Source of the DNA: Cladopsammia gracilis | Lineage: Eukaryota > Cnidaria > Anthozoa > Scleractinia > Dendrophylliidae | Assembly (NCBI GenBank): GCA_022457155.1 | Contig: JAJGOT010000117.1 | Span: 516,001-580,000, forward strand | DNA length: 64,000 nt | Reading direction: 5' to 3' | Part shown: positions 12,488 to 25,089 of the stretch, one piece after another | How positions within the stretch are numbered: position 1 is the stretch's first letter | How the letters are laid out: each line of letters begins with the position of its first letter | Notes under the pieces: model-generated | The model's database searches: none | Told to the model about the DNA's origin: nothing | What the model saw: the letters and a program-made list of their open reading frames with translations, nothing else | Translations under genes and position numbers: made by a program

Positions 12488-12680
12488 AACATGATAGGCA
12501 TCAAATTTCTCCTTGTAATATTAATGCCAATATCAATCAAAAAGGTCATGAGAATTAAGGACATGATCACACAAGAAGAGTTCTCTTGATATCCAAACAA
12601 TTTCTCCCCACTACTTCTATAGGAAATGTATAGGACTAGAAAAGAGAATATAAATTTTGATATTAGGGCTTAAAGGGTTA
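12488..12680 (+). repeat. Dispersed repeat R1, copy 1
   Basis: About 190 bp with the blocks CAAATTTCTCCTTGTAATAT, ATCACACAAGA, CTTGATATCCAAACAATTTC and GCTTAAAGGGTTAAC. It is repeated at 36746-36936 in the same orientation and at 20083-20210 in reverse. No terminal repeats or coding potential were seen. Confidence 0.75.
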
Positions 12681-13728
12681 ACCAGTATTCTTGGAGTGTT
12701 GAAGCAGTCTTATTCAGAGGTTTCTATGCCTGCTCCACCATTTTGAAAATAGAGAAGGCTCAGCATGACATCTTTTATATCCCGGTGAATAACTTTTGTT
12801 ACATTTTTATAAACTTGTTACAATTTCTGTCAAATGTTTTGGGTCACAATTTTGGAAATAAAACTTTTAATTTTAGACTTTTGATAAGCATTGCAAAGCT
12901 TGTAATTTTTTTCACAGCAGCAAAATGTGCTTGCTGCTCGTTTGTTCACAGTGCCTCGCACTCAGCACATAAAAAAATGTTACTGTCATGTTATTGAGAG
13001 GTGTTCAACCAAATTTAAGTTGGTTCAAGCTTTGATTCAACATTGATCAATATTTCCTTTGTTCCAAAAAATGTCGCATTGTGTTGCTATATGAAAACGT
13101 TGTTCAACAAACACATGCACATAAAAGGAGCCAAAAGTTTGTGCCAGTTGTTGGGCAACGAATTTCTTTCAAATGTTGAATGGATCAATGTTGAAGCCAT
13201 TTGAATGGGCTTCTACATAACATTTTTTTCTGGGTTAAACATTATATCAACATTTGCCCAACAAATGTTAAACAGTTATTGCACAAATGTTGAAACTGTT
13301 AAAACAAGCCGTAATGGTTCTTGATCCCTTTCCTTTTGGTTTTGTACCCCCTTTGTCCCCCCCCCCCCCCCCTCCCAGATGTGTACAAGATCATAAGTTT
13401 ACCATATTTACTCGAAAGAGCGTCTCCCTAGAATAAGTGCTGCATTGAAGAGCAAGTTTATTAAGAAGTGCTGCCAATTGAAACATATTAAACAATGGTA
13501 TAACTCAAATTAAACAAATCACAGATATTTATTTTTCCTTCTCAAAATATTTTTCAGTTTCATTTTGCTTATTGTACCAAAAACCAGTGACTGAGATATT
13601 ATTTTATTCTCAATGCCATTACTGTGATATGTATTATCTTTGTTGTAGTACCATACAGTAGTTTCTAAAAACGTGGGAAATAAAAGAGTGCTACAGCACT
13701 CTTTTGAGTAAATACGGTAACTGATGTT
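12681..13728. other. Intergenic sequence with TTCAAC-rich repeat
   Basis: About 13005-13300 is rich in TTCAACATT and CAACAAATGTT words like those at 1275-1520. A poly-C run lies at 13358-13374. No exon was recognised before the proposed ADCY9 tail exon. Confidence 0.4.
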
Positions 13729-13800
13729 TCAAACAGAACAGGAAAACAAACAGACCCTGATTCCCTCACTGTTACATGTTCCAGATTCAGGAGCTTCATC
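13729..13800 (-). CDS. Proposed 3'-terminal exon of the ADCY9-like gene
   Basis: The large cyclase exon ends in phase 0 at a good donor, so a downstream exon is needed. Here the minus strand shows a TTTTCTTGTTGCAG acceptor followed in the right phase by 23 codons (starting DEAPESGTC) and a TGA at 13729-13731. This would give a total protein of 1171 residues. An alternative acceptor with a stronger pyrimidine tract lies near 11717, in front of six codons (ETVINT) and a stop. Tails of ADCY9 proteins are poorly conserved, so sequence cannot decide between the two. Confidence 0.45.
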   Translation of the reverse strand, partial: DEAPESGTCNSEGIRVCLFSCSV

Positions 13801-14139
13801 CTGCAACAAGAAAATTACCCGGTTAAATCAAGGCATATAATTTCATCTAATTTAAGCCCATTTTATGGCAAGTTGCTCAAATTGTTGGTTGTCACAATAA
13901 GTTCTAGTTGCTACCCTTCTCAACCCTCGGACATACAAGGGGTGGGTGGGGGGTATAAGGTTTTTCTGGGATTTTTTCAAGAGCATTGATTGTTAGCACA
14001 TGCTGTCTTCAGTAGCTGCTCATTTATCCTTGAGACACATTTTGGTAAAGTTTGGTGACAATCCATTGCTATGGTAACAAGATACGACGTCATATATACG
14101 AACTGACAAACAAGTTGGGAGACAAAAACAGTTGGGAGA

Positions 14140-14330
14140 CAAAACTCGCTTGATGTGTCAGTCAATGGACTGTTAACATTGAGCCTGCAATATGTAGTGG
14201 CCACCTGCCTTACCCATGGGGTCGGCATTGGAGGGGAGGTTGGGGAGTTGGATGCAAGGGGTGGGGGGTGGGGGGTCGGTGTAAAACGCCTAGGAGAGGG
14301 GAGGGTCATGAGTTGGCTAACAGGAGCCTT
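14140..14330 (+). repeat. Dispersed GC-rich repeat R2, single unit
   Basis: One unit of about 130-190 bp with the blocks CATTGAGCCTG, GGCCACCTGC, TTACCCATGGGG and CGCCTAGGAGAGGGGAGGGTC. Two further units occur in reverse at 36428-36690. It lies inside the proposed last intron of the cyclase gene. Open frames on both strands across it are artefacts of its low stop density. Confidence 0.7.
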
Positions 14331-15418
14331 TGATTACTGTTGTGATAAGAAAAACAAGGCTGTGCTCTTAGAAGAAGCACAGGGAGCCCAAAGGCTCCCA
14401 ACTATGAAATCTGGGGAGCCCGGTACTTAAGCTTTATGCAAAAGTAAGTTTTTCTAGTCGCCCGAAGATAAAAGTAAGGAGCCTGAGGCCCCTGGGCACT
14501 GCTAGAGCACATGCAGCCCTGAAAAAGCTTTATTATCAAATTATTCAACCTCTTAGATTAGTTGACCCTATTGACTAAGTGCTTTTGGTTTAGATGGAAT
14601 TAATTTTAGGACATGCTGTGATAATTATTTTTGCCTAACTCTTGACAACTTAACTTAACATGGTTTGACCTTGTTACAGCCCAATTTAGTAATTTTTGGT
14701 GGGGCAACAATATTTATGTTACTAAGTCCTAGTCGAGAAGTTGAAAAATGTGTCTTTGTACTGACTTCCTTCTAATAAATTAGCAAATTTATTATTTCAC
14801 TAATCAAATTTTCACAATTTCAAACAATTCTAAGAAGTTATCTCTTTGACAAACTATAAAAACTGTGACAAAAATGAACAAAACATATTCTACATTTTGA
14901 TCTCTCTGAAATCTAAGAAAGATCAAATTTTCATTTGTTTTAATTGTTAATTTTTATAACTAATTTTTCTGAAAATCTTAAAAACACAAAAAGTCCACGT
15001 CACAAAAATTTCTGGTAACAAGGTTCATGTGCTTCTCCAAATTTATTACATTTTTCTTACATACAGCAATTTTCATGACCTTGAAAAATAGTTTCCCTGA
15101 ATGTTTGCGATTTGTTCCATCTGCCAATAGTTGAAAGGATCAAAACAAGCTTTGCTCATTTTCCCACTAAAATATCCCTAACATGAAAAGAGTCAGAATG
15201 CTGAAAAGTGTGACATCAAAGAGAACAGCTTCTTTTTAGTTCACAATTTGTTCTTTTTGCTTTGCCTGTTCAGGAAACCAACCAAAAGCCGTGTGCAGTT
15301 GCCTTTATTTGTTAAACCAAATAATATTATTGCCTCCTTACCATGTGTTTGTTTTGGTTGTGTGCATGCATAATTATTTCAAGGTCAAACAAAAATTATT
15401 TTAATGAAAATAGCATAC
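14331..15418. other. Intron or 3' flank of the cyclase gene, nothing recognised
   Basis: AT-rich non-coding sequence between the R2 repeat and the end of the large cyclase exon. If the tail exon at 13729 is right, this is intron. Confidence 0.4.
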
Positions 15419-18400
15419 CGTTCTTCGTCCGGTCAGGAGATATGTGGTGATGTGTCCTTTGCCTTTGACAGGAATTGTTCCCCTTCTTTCAAATGTAAAG
15501 AATTCATCAAGCAGATCCTTTGAGGCTTCGCTGACCTGTATTCGACCTTTCATCCCTGTAGAGTCCATTCTGCTTGCAATATTCACAGTATCCCCCCATA
15601 TGTCGTAAAGAAGCTTTGTTGAGCCAATCACTCCTGCTGTGACTGGTCCAGCATTAAATCCGACCCGTAGGAGAAATTTAAAACCAAGCATATGCTCATT
15701 GAACCTGTCCACTACCTTGATCATCCCCAGGGCAAATTCAATGAGCTGCTTTAAGTGGTCGTATGGGTGAGCATCTTTTTTGATACAACCTTCCGGGTAC
15801 AGGCCTGATCCAGCCATGAAAGTTGATCCATTTACCGTCTTGATTTTCTCAACTTGGCTAAACTGGATCTTGTCTGACAGCAGGTCGTCAAAGTCTCCAA
15901 CAAGTTCATTCAGCACTCTTATGCACTCCTTGCCACCTTCAAAGTTCTCCTCATAGAAGTCCGAAAAGTTCACAATTGATGCAAAAATAACTCCAACATT
16001 CTCATAATTCCGAGAATAGTGGCTTGACACCCTCAATGCATCAGCAACGTGTTTGGGAAAGATACTTTCTAGCAGCCAAGCAGCTTGTTCTTTATGAGTT
16101 TGTGATTTTCGTTTGTCTTTTGCTGCTTCTTCATCTCCACTGAAGTTTCGACGCACACTCATCTCTAACTGACGATTAAGTATACAAACAAACACCAGCA
16201 ACAAAACAATACAAACAATTATTTCGTGGCCTAAACGACGATTTTTCTGATACACTTTTGTATCATCTGCACCACTACTAACTGGCTGAAATGCACAGAA
16301 GTTAACATAAGTTAGTAAAATAATGTACGCAATAGAAAACACAGCAGCAAGTCCTGTCTTCATCCAAGATGTTAGCTGTGTAAAGTTACAAAAGTGCAAC
16401 AATGCAACAGCAAAGATTAACGAGTAAAAATCCCTTGCAATTGCTTGGTCATTGGGAAGATCTTCACAGTTCATGAAATTGGCAAAAAGAGTTCCCATAG
16501 GAAGACACATAAGCAGGGCTCCAATGAGGTGACTGGTGAACCAGCCACTTATGCAGCTCACTACTCGATTGACGCACGCAGAATACCAATAAGGAAAGGC
16601 CCGAGCAACTGTCAAAAAGAACAATGTTACTTCTATAAGTACAGAGATTGGCAACAGAATAATTACAGCTAGTGGTACGGGCTCGTAGAGAGGAAATCCC
16701 AAACTCATAATGATGAGATAGATTATGTTAGAAAGTAACACATCCACAAAGAAGTTCACTCTGGGAGATGCAAATGTTGTAACCGATGGATTAAGCAATG
16801 TGCAATCCTGCCCTTCGTTCTGGTATCTTCTCTCAAGATCTCTGTTGTGAAACTGAAGTGTACAAGCATTCATTGACCTGTGGAAGTACTCACCCCCAGA
16901 CCGGTCTTGACTCATCAAACTGACCAGTTGTTGGTCGTTATGGGTACGGAGTGAGTCTCTCATCAATGCTTCATTTAGAGACAAGCCCAGAAGTTGTGAA
17001 GAGCGTCTGTCTACTGGAACTTGTCCATTCGAATCCTCCTCATCGTCATCAGATCTCACCGAAACTCCAGAACAACTATAAAATTCCATTTCAATGATGT
17101 CATCCTTTTTTTTAAGGTTACCTTTGCGTATCTTGGGACCATTGTCTGAGCTTGATTCACCTTGACTAGAAATGTTAGAATCAGAGTTAAACATTATGTC
17201 CGATGACGTCACTTGTTCCGAGATCTTGACATGTTTCTTCTTTCCTTGGGGACTACTGTGATGTGAAGCATTCACTATGGCGTTGACAGGGTTGGGGTCT
17301 GCTGTCTTCTTTTTACGTCCAAGAAGATGTACTGGTTTCTTCATACCATTCTTGCGACCTACAATAAAGTACGTCTTAATTCCCTCCAAGCCTTGATAAC
17401 GCGAGCTACCATGACCATCCTCCGTAATGTAATGGCCACCAAGAAATTTTAGCGTTGTTTCAGTTATGTGGACACGGCCAGGCAAGCCAGCGGTTTCCAT
17501 GCGATTAGCCAAATTTACATCATTGGACCACACATCAAACTTAAAGCGAAGTGTACCAACAATACCGCAAAGGACGGTGCCTGTATGAACACCCACTCGC
17601 ATGTCCACATCATTTTTAGTGTCTGCATCAAACTCTTTAATTTGTTCCAACATGTCTAATCCCATCTCCACACAGTTTAAGGCGTGATGTGAAGTGGCTT
17701 CTGGACATCCAGCCACACAATAATAACAATCACCAAGAGTGCTGATCTTCTCACAGTTGTTGATTTCCGTGAGATGATCAAAACGCCCGAAAAGATCATT
17801 CAGAAGCCTAACCAACTGCTCGGCCGACTTGTTTGAAGACATCTTAGTGAAACCGACAATGTCTGCGAAAAGAATGCTGACTTTTTCCATACGATGCATC
17901 TGAAAAGGCCGGAAAACCATCTGGCCTTTGGTTGGCCGCTTCTTTTTACCGTTAGAGCTGTCTTTAGGATCCTCTTCAGTTTCTTCATCCAAGCTAAGCA
18001 GCTCTTTGGCCACAAGATCGGGCATGACGGATCTGATCATCTGTTCTTTCACCTGTTTTTCGATTTCCAAGTCTCGACGCGCGACCACGCATTGGCCAAC
18101 CTTCCAGAAGGTACTTCGTTCTCGAACCTGCGCCATGAAGAAGATTTGTATTCCAAAAAAATGGATGCACATGTGTAAAATCAAACGACAGACGATTTCT
18201 TTTGGTCGGGTCTCCTCCTTTGTTTTGATGACCACATCCGAGAGAACTTCATGAGCTACCGAAAAAGCCACCGTCATTATTATACAGATGTATAAATGGT
18301 GAGAATGGACCATCGTGTATATCAACATGATAACACATGTACACATGCAAAATCGAGCCGGGTTCGAAAGAGCAGTTGGCAAACCGAAAAGGGAAAGTTC

Positions 18401-18862
18401 CATGGCGATTAAAACCACAGACGCGAACAACGAGACAAAAGATGAACATTTCTTGTACATTCTGCTGAATTTAGTAAACAGTATCAGCGCAATGACTAAC
18501 GCGAGAAAACAAGCATCGCCAATCAAAATTTCATTCCTTTCATCTGTTGGTGAAACCGCAAAAAAGATCCCCCAAGTAATGCAGACGAGACAAACGAACA
18601 TCAAGGCGGTGACAAGACGCCTTTGGTTGTGAGCGGTAAAACGTTGGAATTCTTCCTCCAAGATTGCCGAGTCAAAAGAGGGCTTCCACCACTGTGAAGA
18701 TGCCCGTTCGAAAAACAAGGGAATACAACCCTTTTTCTGCCGTGTATCGACTTGCGAGTAAGATCTTTCCTTTTTTACCGCAGGGTACGAGGGCTTTAGA
18801 TCGACGCTTGCCGATTCAGGATCTGTGCTAAAGGAGTGTCCAGACCTTTCCTCACCGGCCAT
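15419..18862 (-). CDS. ADCY9: Adenylate cyclase type 9-like, main exon (1148 codons)
   Basis: A membrane enzyme that makes cAMP from ATP, normally under Gs control. A single exon encodes nearly the whole protein. The N-terminus carries the LFFERASSQWWKPSFDS stretch that I recognise as characteristic of ADCY9. Residues about 83-245 form the first six-helix block. C1 spans about 320-505 and contains the two metal-binding aspartates in FADIVGFT (D334) and GDCYYC (D378). A polar linker follows to about 700. The second membrane block is at about 702-897. C2 spans about 955-1147, with ASIVNFSDFY and the DTVNIASR motif (N1094, R1098), which in the family contact ATP. The start ATG at 18862 has A at -3 and G at +4. 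The open frame runs five codons further but ends TGRRT then GTATGC, a donor, so the true exon probably ends at 15419. Vertebrate ADCY9 is longer, mostly in its tail. The absence of introns is notable. Confidence 0.93.
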
Positions 18863-19300
18863 TTCGGGATAACACAGAAGACAGCTTGCTTTTCGAGGCT
18901 TCCCGGATTGTTGATCTCAGCGGCTCTAAATCATCACTTTAACGTTTTCAAGTCATTTTTAAGCGCTCGGATCACCGCAATCTTTAAATACCACGCGACT
19001 ACATGGGTGCAGTCATTTCGTGACATCAGTACAAAAATCAAGCATTTTCCGAGCGAAAACTCTCAAATTTAGCGGCTCTAAACTTCACATGAAGAAAATA
19101 TACACGCTCTTCCGAGACCCCGTTTTTTTTTTTGAGGCGGTGTTGATCACGTGACGTAAGTCGGCACGTGACAGCTTTTAGAGCAGTCTAAGTGGTTGTG
19201 AGGTTTCCGAGCTATTTAGGTTGGGAGGTGCTTCGTATAAAAGGGCAGCCAGTTCGAGATTTCAACGCACTATTTTTAGAAATTCCTCGCATTGCGGTCA
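18863..19300. promoter_or_regulatory. Probable cyclase 5' region; CRE-like site, two E-boxes and an opposing TATA box
   Basis: Upstream of the ADCY9-like start lie two CACGTG E-boxes (19148-19153 and 19165-19170). A TGACGTAA CRE-like site at 19152-19159 overlaps the first. On the plus strand a TATAAAAG box (19236-19243) points away from the cyclase, so a transcript starting near 19267 is possible. The sites are visible; their use is inference. Confidence 0.45.
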
Positions 19301-20082
19301 TGCATGCAAACCACTTTGTTCGACGCGGAAAACAAATAGACTTATAATCGTGGTTTCGAGTTTCAAAGCTGCGGGGTTAGGGAAATGCGGAGCATAAGCC
19401 TGTTCTAACTGCCACCACTATCCTTTAAATAACTGGTTTACGTTGGCTCTGACTCTATGTGAAGCGGGATAAGTTGAGTTAAATTACAGGAGCAAAGGAT
19501 GTTTACGAATAATCAAAATTTTATTACTGAAGTAGCCTGCAGATCGGGTTGCCAGTGGGGGATGAGTAGAAGACAAAAGGGGGGAAGGAGCAGGGGGGGG
19601 GGGGAGGGGGAGGTTATAGCTCCCTACCCTGCCCCGGAAAGTCTCACGATTCTCTCCAATGCAATGATTGAAACGTTTTAAGCGATGAAAACCACTGCAG
19701 TACCGTGAACGATCTATTGCACCACATTTGATCAATACAAACAGTGATACGGAAAAACAGACCACTGCAAGGATCTATCAAACAAAGTGAAAAGGCATTA
19801 TCTCAAAATAGCGCTATGGTTGGCCAAAGCTGACATGATCAGAGCTCAAAACTACAAAGCAGACGCAGACAGCTGTTTCGGGCTTTTTCACTCCATGTAC
19901 GTGTAATTGTCTATGTATTATCTCTCCAAAGATCTTCACATCCCCTCCTCCCTGGTCGGGTGCTTTGCGCGTTCACACTAGCTCGGGATATTTCATTGAA
20001 TCCTTTAATCATAATATCAAAACACAAATTCTCCTTTCTTGTCCCCATACGTTTCTTATAGAAGTAGTGAGGAGAACTTGTT
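19301..20082. other. Non-coding sequence upstream of the cyclase
   Basis: Contains a G-rich stretch at 19590-19610. No exon of a divergent gene was recognised. Confidence 0.35.
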
Positions 20083-20210
20083 AAAATTTCAAGAGAATTC
20101 ATCTTGTGTGATCATATCCTTAATTCTCATAACCTCTCTAATTGACTAAGCATTGATATTACAAGGAGAAATTTGGTGTTGATCACTGCAAGGAACTGAT
20201 TCACACAAAG
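20083..20210 (-). repeat. Dispersed repeat R1, reverse partial copy
   Basis: The reverse complement matches the R1 copies at 12488 and 36746 through the TTCTCCTTGTAATATCAATG and GATCACACAAGATGAATTCT blocks. It lacks the right third of the unit. Confidence 0.65.
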
Positions 20211-22436
20211 TGAATCAGCCATATTTTGCCATAGGATCTGTATAATTGTAAAGATCTGTCAAAGCAAGTTTACTTAAAATTTTAATTTCGATTTCGTGTT
20301 TGCCGCCCACAAGGGTCAAAAAACGGGAAAAAACGGAAGTCAGCGAGGGTTTGGATAAGTTGGTTAGGTTTGACATAACCCGCGCTATACCACAATACCG
20401 CAGCTGTAAAAACCGAAAAATGTGTCAACTAACCTCAGGAGCGGACCTCATTAGCGAAAGTCCTCTCCCGGTTTCTAAAGGTAAAATAAACAGAAACAAA
20501 ACTTGTGATGCCACTGAGATGATTTCATTTGAAAGGTATAGAAATGAGGGGTGGGGGTGGGGGGGGGGGGGGGGTGCAACCCCCACCCCTCCAGAAATAG
20601 CCTCGCAGGCTACTCCAGAAAGAAAGACTTGTTGTGCCTTTGGGACTGACATGCCACTGTAAAAGGATTTGAAATTAAAGGTATAGAGAGGGGTATGCAC
20701 ACCGCCCCTCCCTCTTAATAAATGTTGAGCTCAGGCACGCGTTCTCAGTCAACAAGAAAAGAGAGGCCTGCTTGCTACATACCTCCGTAGTGGTGGTTTC
20801 CACGCTGAAAAGTCAGGAACGACACAAATAACAAAGACGATTAAAAAAACAAAAGTGAAGTTAAATATATTTTGCTTTTAACTTGATTTTGCGTCTGCTT
20901 GATTTTCCGTAAAGATCAGTTTGCCGTTAACTTTTTTTTTTCATTAAAGCTATTTTCGGCGCTATTTTGTTAATTCAATCAGGAAACCGTGAGCCTATTT
21001 ATACCGAGTTCCTGAGGAAACTCAGATCGACATCCACTGACATATCTCATGGATTTATCGCTGCGGATCTGCCCCTTTTCACGTTTTCTCACGTTTCTGT
21101 TAGAGCAAAATTTTTGTACGGTTAAAAGTCAAGGTCATTTTACTTTCAAGTAAACACTCGGAAATTTTTCTCCCTCGATGCTAATATCACAATTCAAAAG
21201 CTAGAAATAGTTTTCCGGGATAAAAATAGCATCGATACAGCTATCAATATATCATTTATAGTCTGAATTAAAATGAGGTCATCGCCATTTTCAGGGCTTA
21301 ATAAAAACGCTTATCACTCTATTTTGTTTTATCAGAACTTTTTTTTATAATAAGAACATTGAGGCTGGGATTAACCGAAATTTTAGAGCGTGCTCAGAAC
21401 ATACCAGGCTGAGATTTTGTTAAAAAAGTCTTTTTTTTTTTGTCCTCTCGTTTTTGCAGTTAGCTAACTAAGAATAAAATCATTAATAATTTGCTCAGAG
21501 AAAATTTATAATCCAACTGAGCAGAATACTTTGTAGCAAGAATAGTAAATTTGTATAACAATTAGGAAATTGGTAGAACTTGGTTCATTTTTATTTAACT
21601 TCTTTTCATTCAAAACTAAAATTTACTGAAATGCTATAAATTTTATGAACATTGTAAGAACGTTTCAAGGTTCAAATCGTCAAAAATAAAATAATAAGAA
21701 AGTTCAGTGGCCCCAGCTCAACCTCAACAGCTGCCTCAAGTAAACTCCTGGTTCAGACTAGCAACAAAACGACATTAAAACTGATGGACATAACGACATA
21801 AAGAAAAGGACATTTGTTTCCTCCTATTTGTTCACTCTGGTGACTTAAAACATCGATATAAGTTTTGTTATTTCGCTAGTGAGAACAAGGCTTAAAACTT
21901 AAACATTCTTATATAAAAAAATGTATTGTTTCTTCGCTACTTGTTGTTGTTCGTTATAATTTTAGTTCTATTTTTATCGTACTGATCGCTTGTCGACTTA
22001 AATGTCAACTGTGTGATATTGGTCAGTCAGAAACCCATACTATCAGAAGACAATCGTATAAACTTGCAAATTAGAATTATGCGCTTCAGAGATATATCCG
22101 CGTGAATTAACCCACAAGTTATTTTACCGATATTTTATATCTTCCGATAATAAAAAGTTTAGATGAATATGTATTTTTTAAAAAACCTCAAACTGAAACA
22201 AACTTAGATAAATATTTTTTAACTATAATGATTAGGAAAATGTTCGAAGACTGCCCGAGGTTCAATATTTCAACGTTTTCGATAAATTTTACCGAAGCTT
22301 ATTCGAAAACTGAATTCCAGAAGAAAGTCATTCATGCGTTAAAAACATCATTTTTCAAATAATAAAAATAAAAGAGGTGATCAGAGGTCGAACGAGAATT
22401 CCCGAGAAAACTGATCCGGAAGATGTGAATAGTTGT
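20211..22436. other. Intergenic, no gene recognised
   Basis: AT-rich sequence with a G run at about 20560-20574. Short open frames flanking the G/C runs have no domain signal. Confidence 0.4.
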
Positions 22437-22531
22437 TAGCATACGAAAACAGCCGTCTCTTGTCGCTAGCTGCCGCCGAGCGCCCCCGCTAGCGGCAGTT
22501 AGCGACGAGAGGCGGCTGTATTCGCAGGCTA
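22437..22531. repeat. Foldback hairpin, about 40-bp arms
   Basis: The left arm includes AACAGCCGTCTCTTGTCGCT and the right arm is its near complement, AGCGACGAGAGGCGGCTGT. The outer flank TTCGCAGGCTA pairs with TTAGCATACGAA. It resembles the 3201 foldback in its AGCCTGCG outer end. Confidence 0.75.
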
Positions 22532-23156
22532 GTAAACGGTCGAATATACAGCGGTTTTCCAACCCAATAATTGGTTTATTATTTTTCACAAAATAGGAAA
22601 ATTTAAAGGAATTAGTATATTAAAAAGTCAGGGACACCACGCAAAGAGAAATGTTTCGGAAAACGCTAAGGCCTGGAATGGCATTGCACTGTTTTTCCAT
22701 AGCATTTTAGTTTAATAAACTACGTGAATGCTAATACAGTTCGAGCTTTTCGGTTCATTTTACTGAATGTTTTAGCAGCAGAAAATTTTCGGGAAAAGAA
22801 ATCTTATGCCCCGAATTGATCAGCTGCTTTATCACATTTCCGAAAATCACATCCAGCTGAGGCTAGCTGACTTATTTCGTGTACTCCTAAAACAAAGTTT
22901 CTATCAGTTCCTCCTAAAACACAAGGCGTTAAATTTTCCAACATATGTTACGAAAGTTTAAAACACTAATTTATTACGAATGACTAATTTTTAAAGGCTT
23001 TCAGAACAGCTTTCCCAGAAAAGATTCTGTGCGCGATAAGAGAGTCTCTCTAAATTCGTATAAAATTGACTCTTTCTACATTTGTCGTGCGCCTGTTCTC
23101 GTTCTGGTTGTGTCAATGGAGTCAAGTGGGTTAATACTTTCGGAGGGGGTGAATAA
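22532..23156. other. Intergenic, nothing recognised
   Basis: AT-rich; no repeat ends or open frames of interest. Confidence 0.35.
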
Positions 23157-23646
23157 AGGCGGTATCACACGCTGCAAATTTTTTCGTGCAGCAAGTCTCG
23201 CAACACCGTTGCGAGACATACTGCATGAACCATAACAGCGTGTAACACCCCCTTGCGAGAGTCAAAGTCGTTGCAAGGCAAGCTGCTGCCGAATCGTTGC
23301 AGAAAGTAGAATTGGTTTTTACTTTTCGCAACAACTGCAGAAATGTTTTTGAGCATTGCAGCGTGTAACACCCTTTTGCAGCAAGTTTCGCAATATTTTG
23401 GTTTTAAAACCCCTATTCGCATGCGTGACAACCAAATCATTGCACTTTGTACAACAGCAACGATCCTTGTACCCAGTGTCTTCGTTCCCCTTGACCAGCA
23501 GTCGGAAAACGAGTGTTACGTCAAGCTTGCGCAGTAAGGAGCGAAGACTCGATGTACGCGATTGCAACTATTTTGCACCAGGTCTCGCAATTGCAACGCC
23601 GTTGCGAGACTTGCTGCAAGAAAAATTACAGCATGCAACACCGCCT
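23157..23646. mobile_element. MITE with TAA target duplication and complex inverted interior
   Basis: TIRs of about 60 bp (left end AGGCGGTATCACACGCTGCA; right end, reversed, AGGCGGTGTTGCATGCTGTA) continue through GCAGCAAGTCTCGCAAC. TAA flanks it at 23154-23156 and 23647-23649. The GTTGCGAGAC words are shared with the 2512 element, so the two families are related. All open frames here come from the inverted structure. Confidence 0.8.
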
Positions 23647-24299
23647 TAAAGGGGGCAAGTACATAAAATGCTTACCCGTCTCTGCTCCCCCCTAAACCCC
23701 CCCCCCCCCCCCCAAATCCAAATTCGCAAATTATTTTCGAATTTTTAAGATGTAAAAAAATGTCCTGACTTCCTTGCAAATGCGTGAGTATGGGACTTCT
23801 TTTTTAGAAAAAAAGGTCTTCTACAGTTCTCTCACGCATTGAGAGTTAACGTCGACGAAATATTTCAGGACAGTACAGTCAGGCTGACCACACGTGATCT
23901 CGACTGTAACGAAAACAAAAGAACAACAGCTCTGGAAGGGTTCAGATCCAAGAGCCGAACTATATTAGAAGCAAAAAGCCAAAATTCGGGCCCCAAAACG
24001 GGATGAATCCAACAACAACAACAACAACAATTTATTGAGGTATTTCCTTATCTATACATGGCATTACCTAAGCTACATATATTAATTCTAATTAATTCAT
24101 TTTGCTCAAATTTATGTTTTCAGTTTTTTCATTGTTAAAACACAGTAAAAGTCGCGTTTTAAGTTGTATCTATATATTAAATGAATGTATCTGGCACAGT
24201 AAATTGGATACAAATGTTAAGAAATCTATCTTGTTGTTCCCCTTCAAATGGCTGCATCGGTTATACATTTAGCCTTTCTAAATGGGATATTTAGGGCTT
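23647..24299. other. Non-coding with poly-C run and CAA microsatellite
   Basis: A poly-C run lies at about 23696-23713 and (CAA)n at 24009-24030. Nothing else was recognised. Confidence 0.4.
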
Positions 24300-24587
24300 T
24301 TTAAACAAATTAAGGCGACAGGGCACTAGGCAATTCAATCCGAAGAAACTCGTTCAAGTTAGTGCTAAAACAAAAAAAATACCAACACAGTTTTATTGCA
24401 CGTACAATCAAAGAATGGAACTCTTTACCAAATAGAGTCATTGAAGAGCAGTCAGTGGAAGCTTTCAAAATGGCTGTCATGTGCCATGTTAAAAAACGCT
24501 GACCCCGAAACTTTTTATTGTTATCAGCAGTAAAAACTATATGTATGCTGTACAGTTAAAAGGAACACAGGGCGCCATGGCGTGACC

Positions 24588-24648
<61 letters not shown>

Positions 24649-24655
24649 TATTTAG
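24300..24655 (+). pseudogene. LINE 3' end: RT C-terminus plus (ATT)n tail
   Basis: A frame ending at a TGA at 24500-24502 reads FIARTIKEWNSLPNRVIEEQ, then SVEAFKMAVM. This is the conserved C-terminus of CR1/L2/Jockey-type reverse transcriptases (the R-T-I-x-E-W-N-x-L-P pattern). About 90 bp of 3' UTR follow, then an (ATT)n microsatellite at 24588-24650, a typical LINE tail. The copy is severely 5' truncated. Confidence 0.65.
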
Positions 24656-25089
24656 CACTTGCACCTTGTCTCATATTTTAACACTAACACATGCACATTT
24701 TCACATCTGCTGTGGGTTATGTTTTTTTTTGCAGATCACACAATTAGATCCTCTGAAGAATTAGAAAATGAAATTAACGCTCAAAAATACGAATACAATG
24801 TTGAAGTCAGTGTTGTAAAGTGTTTGTGTTGTTGATATAAAGCTTAGAGAGCTTGAAGTTTTCTTTTAATCTGTTTAAAAGCCCTAAATATCGCAATTTA
24901 TTTAAACCGATGCCATTAAAAAGCACAGGGTCCACCACATGCACAGTAAACAGAGGATGGTAAGCCTGTGGCACAATCATCGCACGGGTTGTCCGTTTTT
25001 AATGGGTTCTTTATTTGTTGTGTTTGGCCAGATCCTTTTTCGAAATTAGGCAGAAGTCCATAAGGATGAAGTTCTGATTTTATAAATGT

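Noticed and set aside
16445..18632. Antisense open frames over the cyclase exon
   Set aside because: Shadows of the ADCY9-like coding sequence; no independent motif.
24582..24764. Poly-tyrosine open frame
   Set aside because: Created by the ATT microsatellite at the LINE tail.
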